Shown here: positions 24,721-37,619 of the stretch, one piece after another
Layout of the letters: each line of letters starts with the position of its first letter
Position numbering within the stretch: position 1 is the stretch's first letter
Assembly (NCBI RefSeq): GCF_009389715.1
Contig: NW_024067834.1
Span: forward strand, 310,001-374,000
From: Phoenix dactylifera
Taxonomy: Eukaryota > Streptophyta > Magnoliopsida > Arecales > Arecaceae
DNA length: 64,000 nucleotides
Reading direction: 5' to 3'
Translations under genes and position numbers: made by a program
Notes under the pieces: model-generated
What the model was told of the DNA's origin: nothing
What the model saw: only the letters and a program-made list of their open reading frames with translations
Databases searched by the model: none

Positions 24721-26893
24721 TTTTGGCTTATCCCGCAGGTAGCCTTCAGCTCAATATACAAAGGTAGCCCAGCCACAAAGGCAGATAGATGATAACTGCT
24801 CAACCGATAGGGAACATTAAACTAAATTTTATGGGTACATGTTTTCTTCTTTTGGTGATGCAATGCTTGTTTCCGTAGTTAGGTCTACATTCAATGTAAC
24901 CTAAGCTTGTTGCTTTGAGGACGATGCAAAAAAATACTGTACACAGAAGCTGGCATGGGATGTGCCGCTGTGAGGATACATTAACTTGCAGTTGATGGCC
25001 GGCCAGCAGTTTAAACCTGCTGCGGATGACAAGCGTGTGTAACTAGCGAGGTTCAGGCTGCATGCAAACGTTGTCTATTTTGGCATTCCTGACATTCAAT
25101 TAGAAAAGAAATCTATTTCGGTGCTGCGAACCTTGAAATGAAATCCGGAGTAGAAAAGAAATCTATTTTGGCATTCCTGATTTTCAATTGGGACAAGAAG
25201 ATTCATACAGTTGACATGTTAAAAGTTTAATTTCTTTTCCCAAAAACATGTTAAAATTGCCATGCCAGAACGAAGCTTCCCTAGTTACTAGCAGAAATGA
25301 AGAAACAAAAAGCTTTTTCATTTATGTGAATTACTGTAACATATAATAAGACCATAGAAGTTGGTACCTACGCGTAGCATTTTAAAATCTGTCCCATAAA
25401 GACCTTTTTTTTGCTTTTGCATGATAAATTTAATTCATTATCAGTTTAAATTAAGTTTGCTCGAGGCCTATGTCTCGATGCTCTGGATTTGCTTATTTAA
25501 TCGTGCTTTGCCTAGTCTCATGGAAAACCAAGAGACAATCTATAGTATTTGCATAGGTTGAAGATACAGCCATTTCAACGGTCAAGGAATAACCTAAAAA
25601 ATCTATATGGGAATGATATTATAATGATTAATCTTTGATCCATGCTTCAAAGTTGAAGAAATTTATATGACCCAGTTTAATTTGCAGCAAACTCTGAATT
25701 TGTGTCACAGTGTCTAAAGAATACAACTTTGAAGAAGAGCAGGTCTAATATAAAATTTTAGAAGACTAGATAGCCAATAAAGGACAAGAAATTCTCTTAA
25801 TTAGATATTTATATGATAAATTGGGAATCCTCTCAAAACTCACTAATCATCCAAATATTCCTATTCTTCTCATGATGAACTCCTTCATGGCTCCATCACG
25901 CCTTTTGCTCGACAATTAGTGCATTCCATACCCCACAAATGAGGAAAATACTGTACATCATCAGATTAGTGCTCAGTTCACCAGCTCAGTATAGGGTTCG
26001 GTGATTGCCTGAGCAGTTGGAGGACGGATTTGGTTGATACTGGTGGTCCTATAGTATATCGGATCGATCTTCAACTACCATATGAGCATCATGGACACAT
26101 CCAAACCCCACTTTCCTTACCAAAACCCTTTCTATTGCCTAGGTTGCAAGCTCTTAAATTCAATTCTTCCTCCTCCATTATACTGCGGGAAAGAAAGCAA
26201 TTAATCAGAAGACGCTAGTTACCCTTCTTCCTCTTGCCAAGTTTAGATCCTTTCAAGTTCTTCAATTAACCGTATAGTCTAGTTGTCCATCTTTGTCATC
26301 CATGCGGGTGAGTCCCCCTAATCATCTATGGATGGTCGAACCGTACACAACCCATTATATCTGAACTCTCCAATGCTCCACAGCTAATTAATTGATATTT
26401 GACAGGATCTGCAAGAATCCGAGCCCTAGGGTTGTCTCTTTCGCCCAAAAGAATGATCGAATTTTTTCACAACGCCAACCATTGGATCGTAGCCCGCTGA
26501 GATCTCAAAGCACACTATTTTTTTCGCTTGCTATCTGTACGGATCTCAAAGTGGTCATTATATGATCCAATAGTAGATTGGTGTGAAGCAAGGAAATTCT
26601 TCTTTTAGGCAAAAGATACAGACCCCGTCCCGAGTTGTTCTTACTGCCTAACGTAATCCGACTTCATCGGGGAAAAATAAAAAAGGCAAAAAGGGCCACG
26701 ATCCCACTAATCCGCCCCTTCACTGCTGACTCGGCCAAGCCAAGTTGTGGTTATCCGCGGACAAAGTAATTCATTTAACCGGGAATAAGTTACCGACGCT
26801 CCTCATGGAGTCAGAGATCTTATAATAATTCTATTTCTAACTCTTAACCACGGTTAAACCAACCCCGCTTCAACCCCCAACCCAAGCATATTT
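24721..26893. other. Spacer and promoter region of the J-domain gene
   Basis: No gene recognised. A phrase 'aaaagaaatctattt' and 'ttttggcattcctga' recur at 25,075-25,200 as an imperfect tandem duplication of about 87 bases. Confidence 0.5.
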
Positions 26894-26902
26894 CTATAAA
26901 AG
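26894..26902 (+). promoter_or_regulatory. TATA box of the J-domain gene
   Basis: 'ctataaaag' lies 64 bases before the chosen ATG. A transcription start about 30 bases downstream would fall after the first in-frame ATG at 26,922, which argues for starting translation at 26,958. Confidence 0.75.
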
Positions 26903-26957
26903 AGGGACTCTCCCCAGCCCCATGCCGATCCTATCGTCCCCCGATCGATTTAGTGCT

Positions 26958-27497
26958 ATGATGATCACCACGTCCTCCCAGTTCCTCGGCCTTCGGATCA
27001 CCCCCTCTACCCCTCGCTCCGTCGCGCCTTCCTCCCCTCGCTCCGCCACCTCCCTCCGCTCGCCGGGCATCTCCGCCGCGTACACGGCCGCGGCGGAGCG
27101 CCAGCCCCCGGCCGCCGCCCTACCCCCGGCTTTGCAATCATCCTTCGCCTCGCTCTACGACGTACTCGGCCTCCCCTCAGGCGCTACCGGCCAGGAGATC
27201 AAGGCCGCGTATCGTCGGCTGGCGCTCGCACGCCACCCTGACGTGGTGGCCACCGACCGGAAGGGCACCTCGGCCGACGAGTTCATCCGGATTCACGCCG
27301 CCTACTCCACCCTGTCCGATCCCGAGAAGCGCGCTGACTACGACCGCAAGCTCCTCCTCCTCGGCCGCCACCGCCGGACCGTCCGCCACTCTTCACCACC
27401 GACGCCTTCCTCCTCCTCCTCCTTCCGGCCTTTCTCCCGCTCCCCGTCCTTCCCCAGCTACGGCCGCCGGACCTGGGAGACCGACCAGTGCTGGTAG
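26958..27497 (+). CDS. Chloroplast-type small J-domain protein (DnaJ 11-like)
   Basis: Intronless, 179 residues from the ATG at 26,958; an upstream in-frame ATG at 26,922 is too close to the TATA box. Residues 1-60 are rich in Ser, Ala, Pro and Arg and poor in acids, as expected for a plastid transit peptide. The J-domain spans about 65-131: 'LYDVLGLPSGATGQEIKAAY', the essential HPD at 93-95, then 'AYSTLSDPEKRADYD'. The short arginine/serine tail ends in 'RTWETDQCW', which I recognise from the J11 class. Such proteins stimulate the ATPase of stromal Hsp70 and lack the zinc-finger and client-binding domains of full DnaJ. The next plant gene on the same strand is ARO (33,162), an arrangement also found in Arabidopsis. 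Confidence 0.9.
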   Translation: MMITTSSQFLGLRITPSTPRSVAPSSPRSATSLRSPGISAAYTAAAERQPPAAALPPALQSSFASLYDVLGLPSGATGQEIKAAYRRLALARHPDVVATDRKGTSADEFIRIHAAYSTLSDPEKRADYDRKLLLLGRHRRTVRHSSPPTPSSSSSFRPFSRSPSFPSYGRRTWETDQCW

Positions 27498-29905
27498 GTC
27501 CGCCGAGCGGGATCCAGTATCGCTGGAGCCGTCCGATGGGATTCGGACGGAGTGGATCTAAACCTCTAAAGATTTCCATCATTTCTACTGACGGATCCGT
27601 AGTCACTTGCGGCCGCCGGCGCCGTGAGTTGATATCGTTGGGCTTTGGTCGGATCTAGTTAGCTTAAGGCGTGGGTGTGGATGGAGCCAGGTATTATGTA
27701 AAGCTGCCACAGCCATCTTCTTCTTCCTGTTTCTTCTGGTACTTGCTTGTAAAAAAATTTCAGGTTTTGTCACACTTTCTCATCCATGAGAAATTGATAT
27801 ATGTAAAATACTATTAACATAACGTAGTAGCGATGTTACATGTTTCTTGTCTGCGTTTCGTGTTGGCTTTTAATTTTCCTGGCTGGAATTGGTTAGGTGC
27901 ATGGTTTGAATTAGTTTGGTGGAAAGGTACGACTTCCGTTTAGCTAGTAGGAATCTTTGGATGTATTCTTCTTTAATGGGCATTTCTTTTCTGAGTCTAA
28001 AACTTTCAAAATTTGAAGTTTTGCCGGTCGAGATTACTAGGCTGCCAGAAACCTAATTTTTGTTTCAACATGAGGAGTTGGAGGACTTATATGTTCACAA
28101 AAATTGTTTGTTGGAACTTCGTTTCAACATTTTGCTTTAGGCGATATCGCAACAGTTGCAGACTTTTGATGCTGCTAATCCTACAAGACATATGATCATG
28201 GTAATTAACTTCTCTTCGATGAAAAAGATTTAAGAGCATTACATTTGTGGTCGTGACTTACATCGATAGCCCACCGAAACAGAGTTACTTCCGAAAAACT
28301 GGGAGGCAGTGTTGTGGTGTGGTAATTTTTTTCTCTCACATCATTATATCAATCAACACTGAGAAACACTTGACGTCTCTAGGATTTTTTCTATTTTTCT
28401 GCTACTAGTTCTTACGCTCACCATCATCATCTACCGCATGAAATGAAGCAAAGACGGATTGCACGGGCAGAGAAAGGTGAGGTTGGAACGCAGCATGACA
28501 AAATTGTCATATCTAGTGGGTACTATTTCAAGAGGCCAGAAGGTTATATCTATCTGGAACTATTTCGAGTGGCTACAATTTTTGCTTTTTAAAGCTCGAG
28601 TACAAGCCCGATCCCGTTGCAAATCCAATGTTGGAAATTTTAAATCCAATTTTTATTTCCACAATAGCTCGTAAAAAATAATGGATCATAGACTATTTTC
28701 TTATGAAAAAAGGTGGATCATGTACTAGATCTTAATTTAGGCCTAATCCGATCCAGAATATCTTGGCATATTTTGAATCCAAATTTCGCGTGATATTCAC
28801 TTATTGTGACACAGAGATCACCCAAGATCTGAGAAATATATTAAAAAAAAAAGACAAGGATTCATCAAGCCATTATGACGAGGATGAAAACTAATAAGAT
28901 AGTAGCGTATGATGGAGTAACGTGCGAGATGCAGAGAACGGTGGGGAGCATTGGAGCTTCCTTTGTGAATGCCAAGTCAACAGGCAGGGAGAAATTGCCC
29001 TGCGCAATAAAGAGCCTTTGGAACGAGTCTTGCAACGATGACAAAAGTGCTTACCAATTCAATTCATGGCCTATCCAATGGGTTTCCGGGCCCCCATCGC
29101 TCTCGGCGTGCATGGGACTTCAAAGCTAGTGGGGACCCATTGGCTCCGGTTGTGTCGGGTGGGGTGACTTTTGGCTTTGCTCCTTCGAGACGGAATGGCT
29201 GTGGCCCGGCACGGCACCGTACATTGTTTTTGGTGTATATTATTTGATAGCGGTCCATCTTTTGATAACGGTCATCCAAAAATATGCGGTGTTTGCAAAG
29301 CCACGGTAGAGGATCTAGGTAATTATGTATATTGTGACCGAGTGGTTGCATTTTTTTTAAAGAAATGGGTACGCTATATGAATGGATTTATAATGAGTCC
29401 ACTCTAATTTCTATCAGCTAGGCTTCTAGAGCATAGCCGTCCAAATCGGGGGAGACTTAGTCCGTCCAAATCGGGGCAGACTTAGTGTCGGTCTATCTGT
29501 TATGTGGCCACTACACGACGGCGAAGCACATGGATAGAAAGATAGAAAAAAGGTAAAAATAATAGGGATGAGAGGGTGCCAGCATGGTGCTGAGAGGGAC
29601 GGATGAGAAGACTCCGTTTGCTTCTACGGCTTCAACTTTGACTTAGGCCTCGCTTTTTGCCGTGGTGATTGGTACCCAAGGGTTCGGTAACCGATATACA
29701 TAACATGTGACAATAATTTTTTTTTATATATACAACGACGACTCACATGAATATAGCTAATAAAATAATTAAAAAAATGAAGAAAAAATAGAATTAATTA
29801 GTGATTCTCTCAAAGATCCTTCGTGAGTGTTGTACAACAATGAAGACGATCTAGTCAGCAGTACTATTTGCCTTCCGGTAGATATAAATGGCCCAAAAAA
29901 AGCCA
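27498..29905. other. 3' UTR of the J-domain gene and spacer
   Basis: No gene recognised. At about 29,437-29,487 a 'ccgtccaaatcgggg' plus 'agacttagt' phrase is tandemly duplicated. Small GC-rich open frames at about 29,040-29,250 do not resemble any family. Confidence 0.45.
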
Positions 29906-29909
29906 CATT

Positions 29910-30760
29910 TTTTTAAAAGCCTGTGTATGTTCCAAAGCAGCAGTTGCTCGTTGTCATATTTATGCTAGTATTGAATCCATTCGATCACCGTAATAGAATC
30001 CCCTTCAACATAGCTGTTGTCCGCACCCAGAATAACCCTTGCATAGGTTGCCTCCTATGTAGCTCTCAATTGTACTCCGATGATAGTCATGTCGAATATA
30101 TGTCGTCCTCCAGCTATGACGAGTCTGAAGTCATGACTTCTAATCATAAAGCCCACTCCTCCTCTGCCTCCACCCTCGGACGCACTATCGTTAAAGTTCA
30201 CTTTAAGAAAACTAGGAGGTAGAGGCTCTTAGAAAACAAAAGCAATCCTGGTCGTTGTAAAAACTGAGTGGGAGTTCCAAATATCCTTAGCCATTCTAAA
30301 TGAAACTACCGCAGTAGTCCTAGTGATCTCAACAGCATGAAGTAGTACCCTGTTCATCACTATCCTCGGATACATCCTTCTATTCTCAAAGATCTAGGTA
30401 TTTCTGTCAAGCCAAATATGAAAGGTCGTATAGGCATATTTGATACCCACTCTATAGGGACTCCTTTAGATGGCCTAAAAAGTTCTCTGTCGATGACACA
30501 AACTGCGGCATGCTAGATGAAGCTAGAGCGCACCTCCAAATCTGGGCCACCCATGGACATCCAAAAACAATATGGATAATAGACTCTTCCACATCAGGGC
30601 ATCCCTTGCAAGCTGTAGTGATTCTCACTCCTCTTTTGGCCAACACACTCATGGTCGCTAAACATCCCCATGCCACATTCTAGATGAACAAGATAACATG
30701 GGAGTGGATGCACATCCTCTAGACCCAACCTCCATCAATTCGTCGAGTCGTCCTCCTACT
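29910..30760 (-). mobile_element. LINE 3' half: zf-RVT and RNase H domains, decayed
   Basis: On the minus strand, 30,720-30,550 gives 'LAKRGVRITTACKGCPDVEE' followed by 'SIIHIVFGCPWVAQIW', the zf-RVT zinc-binding region of plant LINEs. About 30,430-30,310 gives 'FHIWLDRNT' and 'RRMYPRIVMNRVLLHAVEIT', the linker. About 30,230-29,930 gives 'PPSFLKVNFNDSASEGGGRG', 'GVGFMIRSHDFRLVIAGGR' and then 'EGDSITVIEWIQ', an RNase H domain. Stops interrupt each block. Reverse transcriptase itself is absent here, so the copy is 5'-truncated. Confidence 0.8.
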
Positions 30761-33161
30761 GACCATATTACGTAGATCTTGAGGGTGGAATTGATCATCT
30801 TCCTCGACTATACCTCTATATTGGCTGCCCTCGGCTGCCGGATTCGATTGGTGGTCAACCAGGAATCGAAGACTGGACGGCAGTCGTGGTCAACCCCCAT
30901 CCAGCTTTGGTAGACTCAATGTCTTCGTAGGGGTCTCCACAACCATGGGCGCCAGAGAAACCCTAGCTCCTTCCTTCATCGAAGCCGACATGGGGGAGGA
31001 ATGCCGACACTCACCTTCCACGGCCGATTCAGGCACGAACGTTACAAAACACCGACAGGTTTTCGTAGACGAAGGCCTACTAGAACTTGTGCGTCTACCC
31101 CATAATGAAGATGCTAGATTTGAGGGGGTTTATGCTACTGGTGTCCACTTTGACCATAGCATAGCCGAGCTTCTGAAGTTGGTCAGTGAAGCATCCAAGG
31201 CCAGCGGCCGACCAGTCACCGACGCGATGTCTAGGATCGAGTCCCTGTCCCAATACTCCAGAGGGAGACATCGGAGCTCAATCTGCACCACCATTCACCG
31301 AGTTGATGCCTGAAACGAAGTTCGACATCCATTTCTCCATAGTCAGTAGCTGGCCTGCCACCAACCACAGACCATTGGCCAGCGTCGAGTTTCGGTCGCC
31401 TTCATTCTTGAAGCGGCAGGTGTGGTGTTCCTCTGCTTATTGGGACACCTCCATATTGTCGTCCAGCGTGCCCTTGAGATGTAGCTCCTGAGCAACCCAT
31501 TTTGCCGGGACTCGTTGCCCTAGGCTGCGTACTATCATCGTCGTTGAACTTCTATGCTCTTCTGGACTTCTCCACCCATTCCGATGGCAGCTCAAGGATC
31601 TCTATGAAGTGTCGTTGGAGGATCTTGAGTTTCTCTGATATCTTGTGGTTAGTCCACGCCGGCTGCTGGGGTGGAGCCTGTGCCATCATCAACCACGAGG
31701 GATTGGTCTTGGCCACTCTCAGGATCGGTCACTCTCGGGAGTGGCCAATCCTTACTACCAGATGCCCTCTTGGCCGATCTTGTTGCTCTTGTGCTATGGC
31801 CTCTGTTGTTGCTCTTGTGCTCCAATCGCCCATCCCTTGGAGTCCCCAAGTGTTCCAGAAAAGGCCCCAAATGCCACACCAATATTGAAGTAAGCGCAGT
31901 CCAGTCGCGCTAGGCCCTCTTAGGGAGTCAACAAGGTTTTTTTTACCGTCAACAAGGTTTTTTTTACTTTTTTGCCCCATCCAAGAGTTAGGGACCTTGG
32001 GTTGACTGCACGCGAGCACCTTTAGGGGCACAGCCACCAAGCTGAGTTCGTCCGTTTTCCATCCACCGGCGCATGAGGAAGCTTGGGACCGCTGATCACG
32101 AGAATTCTTGCACGATCAGGACCGCGCATCCAGAGTCCAGACGCATTAAACTACTATTCTTGCACGAGAATTCTTGGCACATATGAATTCTCGCATAGTC
32201 CAGACGCATGCATATAGATGGACTTGGTTATATAGTTGTATCTCACTCCATCTCTTATCGTAGTGTTCTATTTAGATATGTAACTAGAGGGAAGCTGCAA
32301 CTATTATGTTCCATTTCTTCTCCAAGAGAAAAAATTGTTTGGGCTCTGATAGTTTGTTGCAACGGATAAGGTTTTTCTTTTTTTTTCCTAATGCAACATG
32401 TGAGTAAAGATTATTATTATTTAAATATGGTTTCCTTCTTACATGGAGAGTTGCATGAACGCCCCATTTCATTTTTATATGTCGGTCAATCCTCTCTAAC
32501 GGGGATGAAAAGGATCGATAGAAAGAAAGAGAAAAAGAAAAGAAGAAAAAGAGGCGGGAGTGAGGATGATTTCTTTTTTCTATTTTTTTTTTTTCTTTTC
32601 ACCTGCAAATGTTGTAGCTCTGAATGGGCGTCTCGGGAGTCCGGAGCGAAAGATCTTGAAAAAAGCTAGAGCCACTCATATAACAAGAGAATGCCTAAAT
32701 AGAATTCCACACATTCGCATGGACATTGATGAACCGGTGCCGGCTCGATTTTGGGGCTCTCCGGGGGCGGCTGGATGACTTGGCGAACCCGGTTCTTGGT
32801 GATGACCGTCGTGAACTGGAGATGACCCGAAGTCGACCCCCTGTCAGAGGTGGCTCTCCAATCGCCCCGGCAGTAATGGCTGGTCAGCGGAATAGCGGAT
32901 TCCGCCTCTCTTTTTCCATTCCAAAGATGTCGATAAAAGAAATAAATAAAATCGGTTGAATGACAAAAGACGCGTTTGACCCGTTGCCCTTCTCCCTTCC
33001 TCTCCTCTCGGGATAACAGAACAAGAGCAGGAGAAAATATCCCATCCTGACCTCCCCAAAGATCAAGAGAAGGGTAGAACTAATTAGGTCCTCGATTTAG
33101 CCCCACATCGGCGGATCAACAAGTGGTGGTGGGGAATTAGGAGGGCGGAGGTGGAGATGCG
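30761..33161. other. Spacer between LINE debris and ARO
   Basis: A 122-residue plus-strand frame at 30,945-31,313 and overlapping frames to 31,900 are moderately GC-rich but match no family I know. Short duplicated phrases occur at 31,923-31,968 ('gtcaacaaggttttttt' twice) and at about 32,105-32,215 ('tgcacgagaattcttg' and 'agtccagacgcat' twice each). The end of this region is the ARO promoter and leader. Confidence 0.4.
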
Positions 33162-35060
33162 ATGATGGGGGACGGGGTGATGCAGATCCTGGCGAAGCTG
33201 ATCCAGCTGGCGGATCAGGTGATCAAGCTGGCAGGCGATGCGCCCACGTCCCGGCAGGAGTGCCTGGAGCTCAAGGCCAAGACCGAGAGGCTGGCGGCCC
33301 TCCTCCGGCAGGCCGCGCGGGCGGATCTCTACGAGCGTCCCGCCCACCGCATCATGCTGGACACCGAGCTGGTCCTGGAGAAGGCGCTGGCCCTGGCGTC
33401 CAAGTGCCGAGCCCACGGCTTGATGCGCCGCGTCTTCGCCATCATCCCTACCACCGCCTTCGCCAAGATGTCAACCCAGCTCGACAACTCCATCGCCGAC
33501 GTCTCGTGGCTCCTCTGCGTCTCCACCGCCGCGGCCGACGACGACCAGCTCAACGGGCTGCCGCCCATCGCCCAGAACGAGCCCATCCTCTTCCTCATCT
33601 GGGGCCACATCGCCACCCTCCACACGGGCTCTCTCGACGCCCGATCCGACTCGGCCGCCGCCCTCGCCTCCCTGGCCCGCGACAACCTCCACTACGCCAA
33701 GCTCATCATCCAGGAGGACGGCGTGGGGTACCTCCTTCGCCTCGTCAAGGAGGGCCTGGCCGACGGCCAGGAGAACGCCGCCCGCGCCCTCGGCCTCCTC
33801 GGCCGCGACCCGGAGGGCGTCAACAGCATGCTGCACGCCGGCGTCTGCTCCGCCCTCACCAAGCTCCTCAAGGACGGGGGGCCGATGAGAGCCCAGGCGG
33901 CCGCCGCCTGGGCCGTCGCCGAGCTCGCCGCCAACCACCCCGCTTGCCAGGACCTCTTCGCCCAGAACAACGTCATCCGCCTCCTTGTCGGCCACCTCGC
34001 CTTCGAGACCGTTGAGGAGCACAGCAGGTACTCCATCATCCCCTCCTCCAAGGCCACGTCCATCCACTCCGTCGTCCTCGCCACCACCCCCAACAACAAA
34101 CCCCCCAATTCCTACACCACCAAACCGGAAGACAGAAGCAGCAACCCCTTCCCGAAGCCCAATGCGCAGTCCCAGATCCATTCCGTGATCCAATCCACCA
34201 TAGCCTCCGCCAAATCCTCCAAACACGCCGCCGCAACTGCCAACGGCGCCGTCCCTTCCTGGAAGCCCCACGTGTCCTCCGGGTTCGGGACCAAGGGGAG
34301 GGAGGCGGAGGACCCCGCCACCAAGGCCGAGATGAAGGCCATGGCGGCCATGGCGCTGTGGCAGTTGGCCAAGAACAACCCTTCCATCTGCAAGAGCATC
34401 ACCGAGTCCCGCGCCCTCCTCTGCTTCGCCGTCCTCCTCGAGAAGGGCTCCGGCGACGTGCGCTACTACTCTGCCATGTCCATCATGGAGATCGCCCGCG
34501 TCGCCGAGCACAACCCCGACCTCCGCCACTCCGCCTTCAAGCCCACCTCGCCTGCCGCCAAGGCGGTCGTCGACCAGCTCCTCCGGATCGCCGACAAGGG
34601 CGTCTTCGACGATCTTCTGATTCCCAGCATCACCGCTCTCGGCTGCCTGTCGAAGACCTTCCGGGCGACGGAGACGCGGATCATCGGGCCTCTGGTGCGG
34701 CTGCTGGACGAGAGGGAAGCCATCGTGTCGAGGGAGGCGGTGATTGCCCTGACCAAGTTCGTGTGCAAGGAAAATTTCCTTCGCGTCGAGCATTCCAAGG
34801 CCATCATCGAAGCCGGAGGGGCAAAGCACCTCGTCCAGCTGGTGTATTTTGGGGAGCAGCTCCAGACGGAGGCGTTGATTCTCTTGTGTTACATCTCCCT
34901 CAACGTACCGGAGAGTGAGGATCTCGCACAGGCAGGGGTCCCTGCGGTCCTCGCCTGGGCTTCGAAGCAGGGGCACTTGGTGCAGGACTCCAGGGTGGAC
35001 TCCTCCTTACCGGAGGCCAGAGGTCGGATGGAGCTCTATCAGTCAAGAGGATCTCGATGA
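33162..35060 (+). CDS. ARMADILLO REPEAT ONLY (ARO) family protein
   Basis: Intronless, 632 residues, close to the usual length of ARO proteins. The N-terminal helical region is diagnostic: 'ILAKLIQLADQVIKLAGDA', 'ECLELKAKTERLAALLRQAA', 'DLYERPAHRI', 'RRVFAIIPTTAFAKMSTQLD', then 'GLPPIAQNEPILFLIWGHIA'. Armadillo-type repeats follow at about 165-290 ('ENAARALGLLGRDPEGV', 'AAAWAVAELAANHP'), then a Ser/Pro/Asn-rich linker (about 295-385), then more helical repeats to the end motif 'ELYQSRGSR'. There is no signal peptide or membrane segment. ARO proteins act at the cytoplasmic face of growing tips or trichomes, organising ROP GTPase regulators and the cytoskeleton. The start 'MMGDG' has a second Met at the next codon; either may be used. 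The large minus-strand frame inside this gene is a shadow of its GC-rich codons. Which paralogue (ARO1-4) it matches is not settled. Confidence 0.92.
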   Translation: MMGDGVMQILAKLIQLADQVIKLAGDAPTSRQECLELKAKTERLAALLRQAARADLYERPAHRIMLDTELVLEKALALASKCRAHGLMRRVFAIIPTTAFAKMSTQLDNSIADVSWLLCVSTAAADDDQLNGLPPIAQNEPILFLIWGHIATLHTGSLDARSDSAAALASLARDNLHYAKLIIQEDGVGYLLRLVKEGLADGQENAARALGLLGRDPEGVNSMLHAGVCSALTKLLKDGGPMRAQAAAAWAVAELAANHPACQDLFAQNNVIRLLVGHLAFETVEEHSRYSIIPSSKATSIHSVVLATTPNNKPPNSYTTKPEDRSSNPFPKPNAQSQIHSVIQSTIASAKSSKHAAATANGAVPSWKPHVSSGFGTKGREAEDPATKAEMKAMAAMALWQLAKNNPSICKSITESRALLCFAVLLEKGSGDVRYYSAMSIMEIARVAEHNPDLRHSAFKPTSPAAKAVVDQLLRIADKGVFDDLLIPSITALGCLSKTFRATETRIIGPLVRLLDEREAIVSREAVIALTKFVCKENFLRVEHSKAIIEAGGAKHLVQLVYFGEQLQTEALILLCYISLNVPESEDLAQAGVPAVLAWASKQGHLVQDSRVDSSLPEARGRMELYQSRGSR

Positions 35061-36429
35061 TCGACGACATTGATGCAGGGCGAGATTTCTTCTTGGCAAT
35101 CCAAAACCAGAGGGTTGCTCGGTGTAGATACATCAAACTTTTCCGTCCAAGTTCTTGTTACCGTTTCAATCGGTCGCGTACACCTCTACTGTGATTTGCG
35201 CGGCTGCTGTAGGGATGACCCGTAAATGCTTGTTCCGATTTAAGGAATTTTGTAAGCCGAGCTGGATAGATGAAGTGGATTTGTCTGCTGTGAGCGTTCT
35301 ATCATCGCCTAATATATATATTTTATAATATTTTCTGTTTATACGGATCACTTCTTGCACTAGCGTTGGCTGATTGAATCTAGGTTAAGATTAACCAGGA
35401 TTATGAAAACCAAAAATATCCTCATTTTAATAGCAAATAAAAATCAAAACTTAGTCTTTTCCCTCTAATGCTGCCGTCTTGTCGTCCGAGGCTTGGCCAT
35501 TGAGAGTTAAAAGGTTCGTTAAGTTGAAGAATCAAAAACAAAAATATCCAGAAAATAAAAAAAAATAATACTTTAAAAAAAGGTAGAATATTTTATTCTC
35601 GCTAGTTAGCTTAACGTAAAGCATGTATAACCATTAAGTTACAAGATTTCAGGTCTTGTAATATAATTATATAAATATGGAAAAGACAGGAACTAACATG
35701 TAAATACAAAATATTTCGTGAGCTAATCTACGAAAGAAACTTTATTTTTAGTTTTATTTAAATTATTTATATTTGTTCGTTTTTTCCAAACATATCACCC
35801 AACTCGTTTTGCCAGGCCATTCAAACGATCGCATAAGGAATCCGACAATGGTTCTTGCATCTGCCTCAAACCCAAACCTATCCAATATCCTTCCTGTCTG
35901 CTCCATTAAATCAGTAATTTAAATCTTCTAAATTTATTTGAAATTGTAGGTTATTTTTCTTTTTATCTTCTTGGCACAAGAAGGACCGAAACCCAAGATT
36001 AAACAGGAGCCAGCAGCTTCTACTGATGCTGCAACATCGAATTGAGGGGTTTTAATTGTTAGGAAATGCTTTGAAAACGTGTGTTTCTCCATGCTTGAGA
36101 TTCTGCAGGCTGTAGCTCGAATTTGGACATCATGTAAAGCTACAATTGGTTGTCAGAATCTTGACTTTTCAGTAGGATTTTTCACGCATGGCCAATGCTT
36201 CTAATTGGCCATTGGATATCTTTTGAAAGTGTATCGAGCCGATCATATATTATTTTGTAACTGGGGCTTTATCTCCGTCGTCATCTTCTTTCTTTATTCC
36301 TCACCAAACATTTGTTGCCAAAAAGACTGACCGGTTCTTATTGACTTTTTTGTGAGTTATCGTAACGAATTCTTTGTATTGGATCTAATATTGATGCCAA
36401 ATTCTGTGCAACCATGATCTAATAATCAA
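35061..36429. other. ARO 3' region and AT-rich spacer
   Basis: No gene recognised. Confidence 0.5.
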
Positions 36430-37255
36430 GAGGCATGGTGGGCACATATCAATGTGCCCAATCACCTCTAGACTTCACTGCTTAGCTCAGCTCGGCAAGT
36501 CTACTTATATCGCCTGAGCCAACAAGTTAGCTCAGCCTCAAATGTAGTAAACAAATGATACGCCTTCGAACCAACAACAACCAGGGTAGCATATTGACCA
36601 ATTAGAGATTGCCACGAAGTCTCCAATCAATCAGTCACAGTCCGCTACATGGCTGATCCAGATATGCATAAAGAGTCCTTTAAATTTTAAATTCTTTCCC
36701 TAGTAGGCGACATCTTGGTTATGATCACTAGCGATTCATAACCACGTGGGCGAGATGTCGGGACGTGTGATAGGCTACCAAAAACGATGGATCTGCACAC
36801 CAAAATTCCTCAACGACAGACGTCAACTCTCCTCTGTATAAACCATTCCAGGGGGACCCTCCAAATGAGTGCTCTCGAGCCTTCTTATGCCCCTATGCTG
36901 ACGCTTTATTGTTCTCACAACACTTTCGTTGTTCTCTGAGAATCCGTTTGATTTAGTTATCAGAGGGTCTCCCGTCGGATAATCTTCCAGCAAAACGACT
37001 TCTTCGTCTTTGCTACCTAATGTCGGATCTGACGTCGGAGCCAAGATCAGAGCACGATCTTCTCTTACCAGCACCGTCTCGGAAGTGCCAGCATCATAAC
37101 CATTGTCATCCGAGCATAATGACCATCAACTCGCCGCCTTAGAGGCACTTCGTGATCTTCAACCAATCTCTGCGATTTGAACTGCCAATTATCTGAGCGC
37201 TCTAGCAGCTCAGCCAGCTCGATGCTTGGTCGGGCCGATTCTCGGCGGCAACAGA
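36430..37255 (+). mobile_element. Degraded Ty3/gypsy LTR-like remnant
   Basis: Order of features resembles Tat-type LTRs: 'cacgtgggcgagatgtcggg' near 36,743, a TATA-like 'ctgtataaaccattcc' near 36,832, then 'ttatcagagggtctcccgtcgg' (longer, trimmed) near 36,957, and an end-like 'tcggcggcaaca' near 37,240. No partner LTR, PBS or coding region lies nearby, and I could not fix the left end or a target duplication. Confidence 0.4.
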
Positions 37256-37575
37256 ATCCATATTTCGATAAGAAAATGGTTAGAACTTCTTGCGTAGTTG
37301 CTGCTTGTGAGTGGTTTCCATAATGCTATACTATAATCACATTTGTAAGGCTTGTAGAAGTCTCCCCTAAACCTAGGCCAGTATCATATGGAACTATAAG
37401 ACCAAGGATATCTTGATTCATGAATTGAGATCATTTGAAGTCTCGATAAATGCACTACTATATTGAGCTGTTCTAGTAAGTTCTGTGTCTTCCATGTTTC
37501 TTCTTCCGTACATTCTCCCCTATTTTTTCTTGTAAATCTTTCTTTCTTTTTGACTAAACTTTAGATGCCGACCAC

Positions 37576-37619
<44 letters not shown>

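Noticed and set aside
27283-27606. Arg/Gly-rich minus-strand ORF over the J-domain gene
   Set aside because: Antisense of the Ser/Arg-rich tail of the J-domain protein.
30945-31313. 122-residue plus-strand ORF in GC-rich spacer
   Set aside because: No family resemblance, no promoter seen, overlapping open frames on both strands.
33471-34976. 501-residue minus-strand open frame inside the ARO gene
   Set aside because: Antisense shadow of GC-rich third positions in a strongly supported plus-strand gene; the translation is low-complexity Gly/Val/Leu/Arg with no domain.
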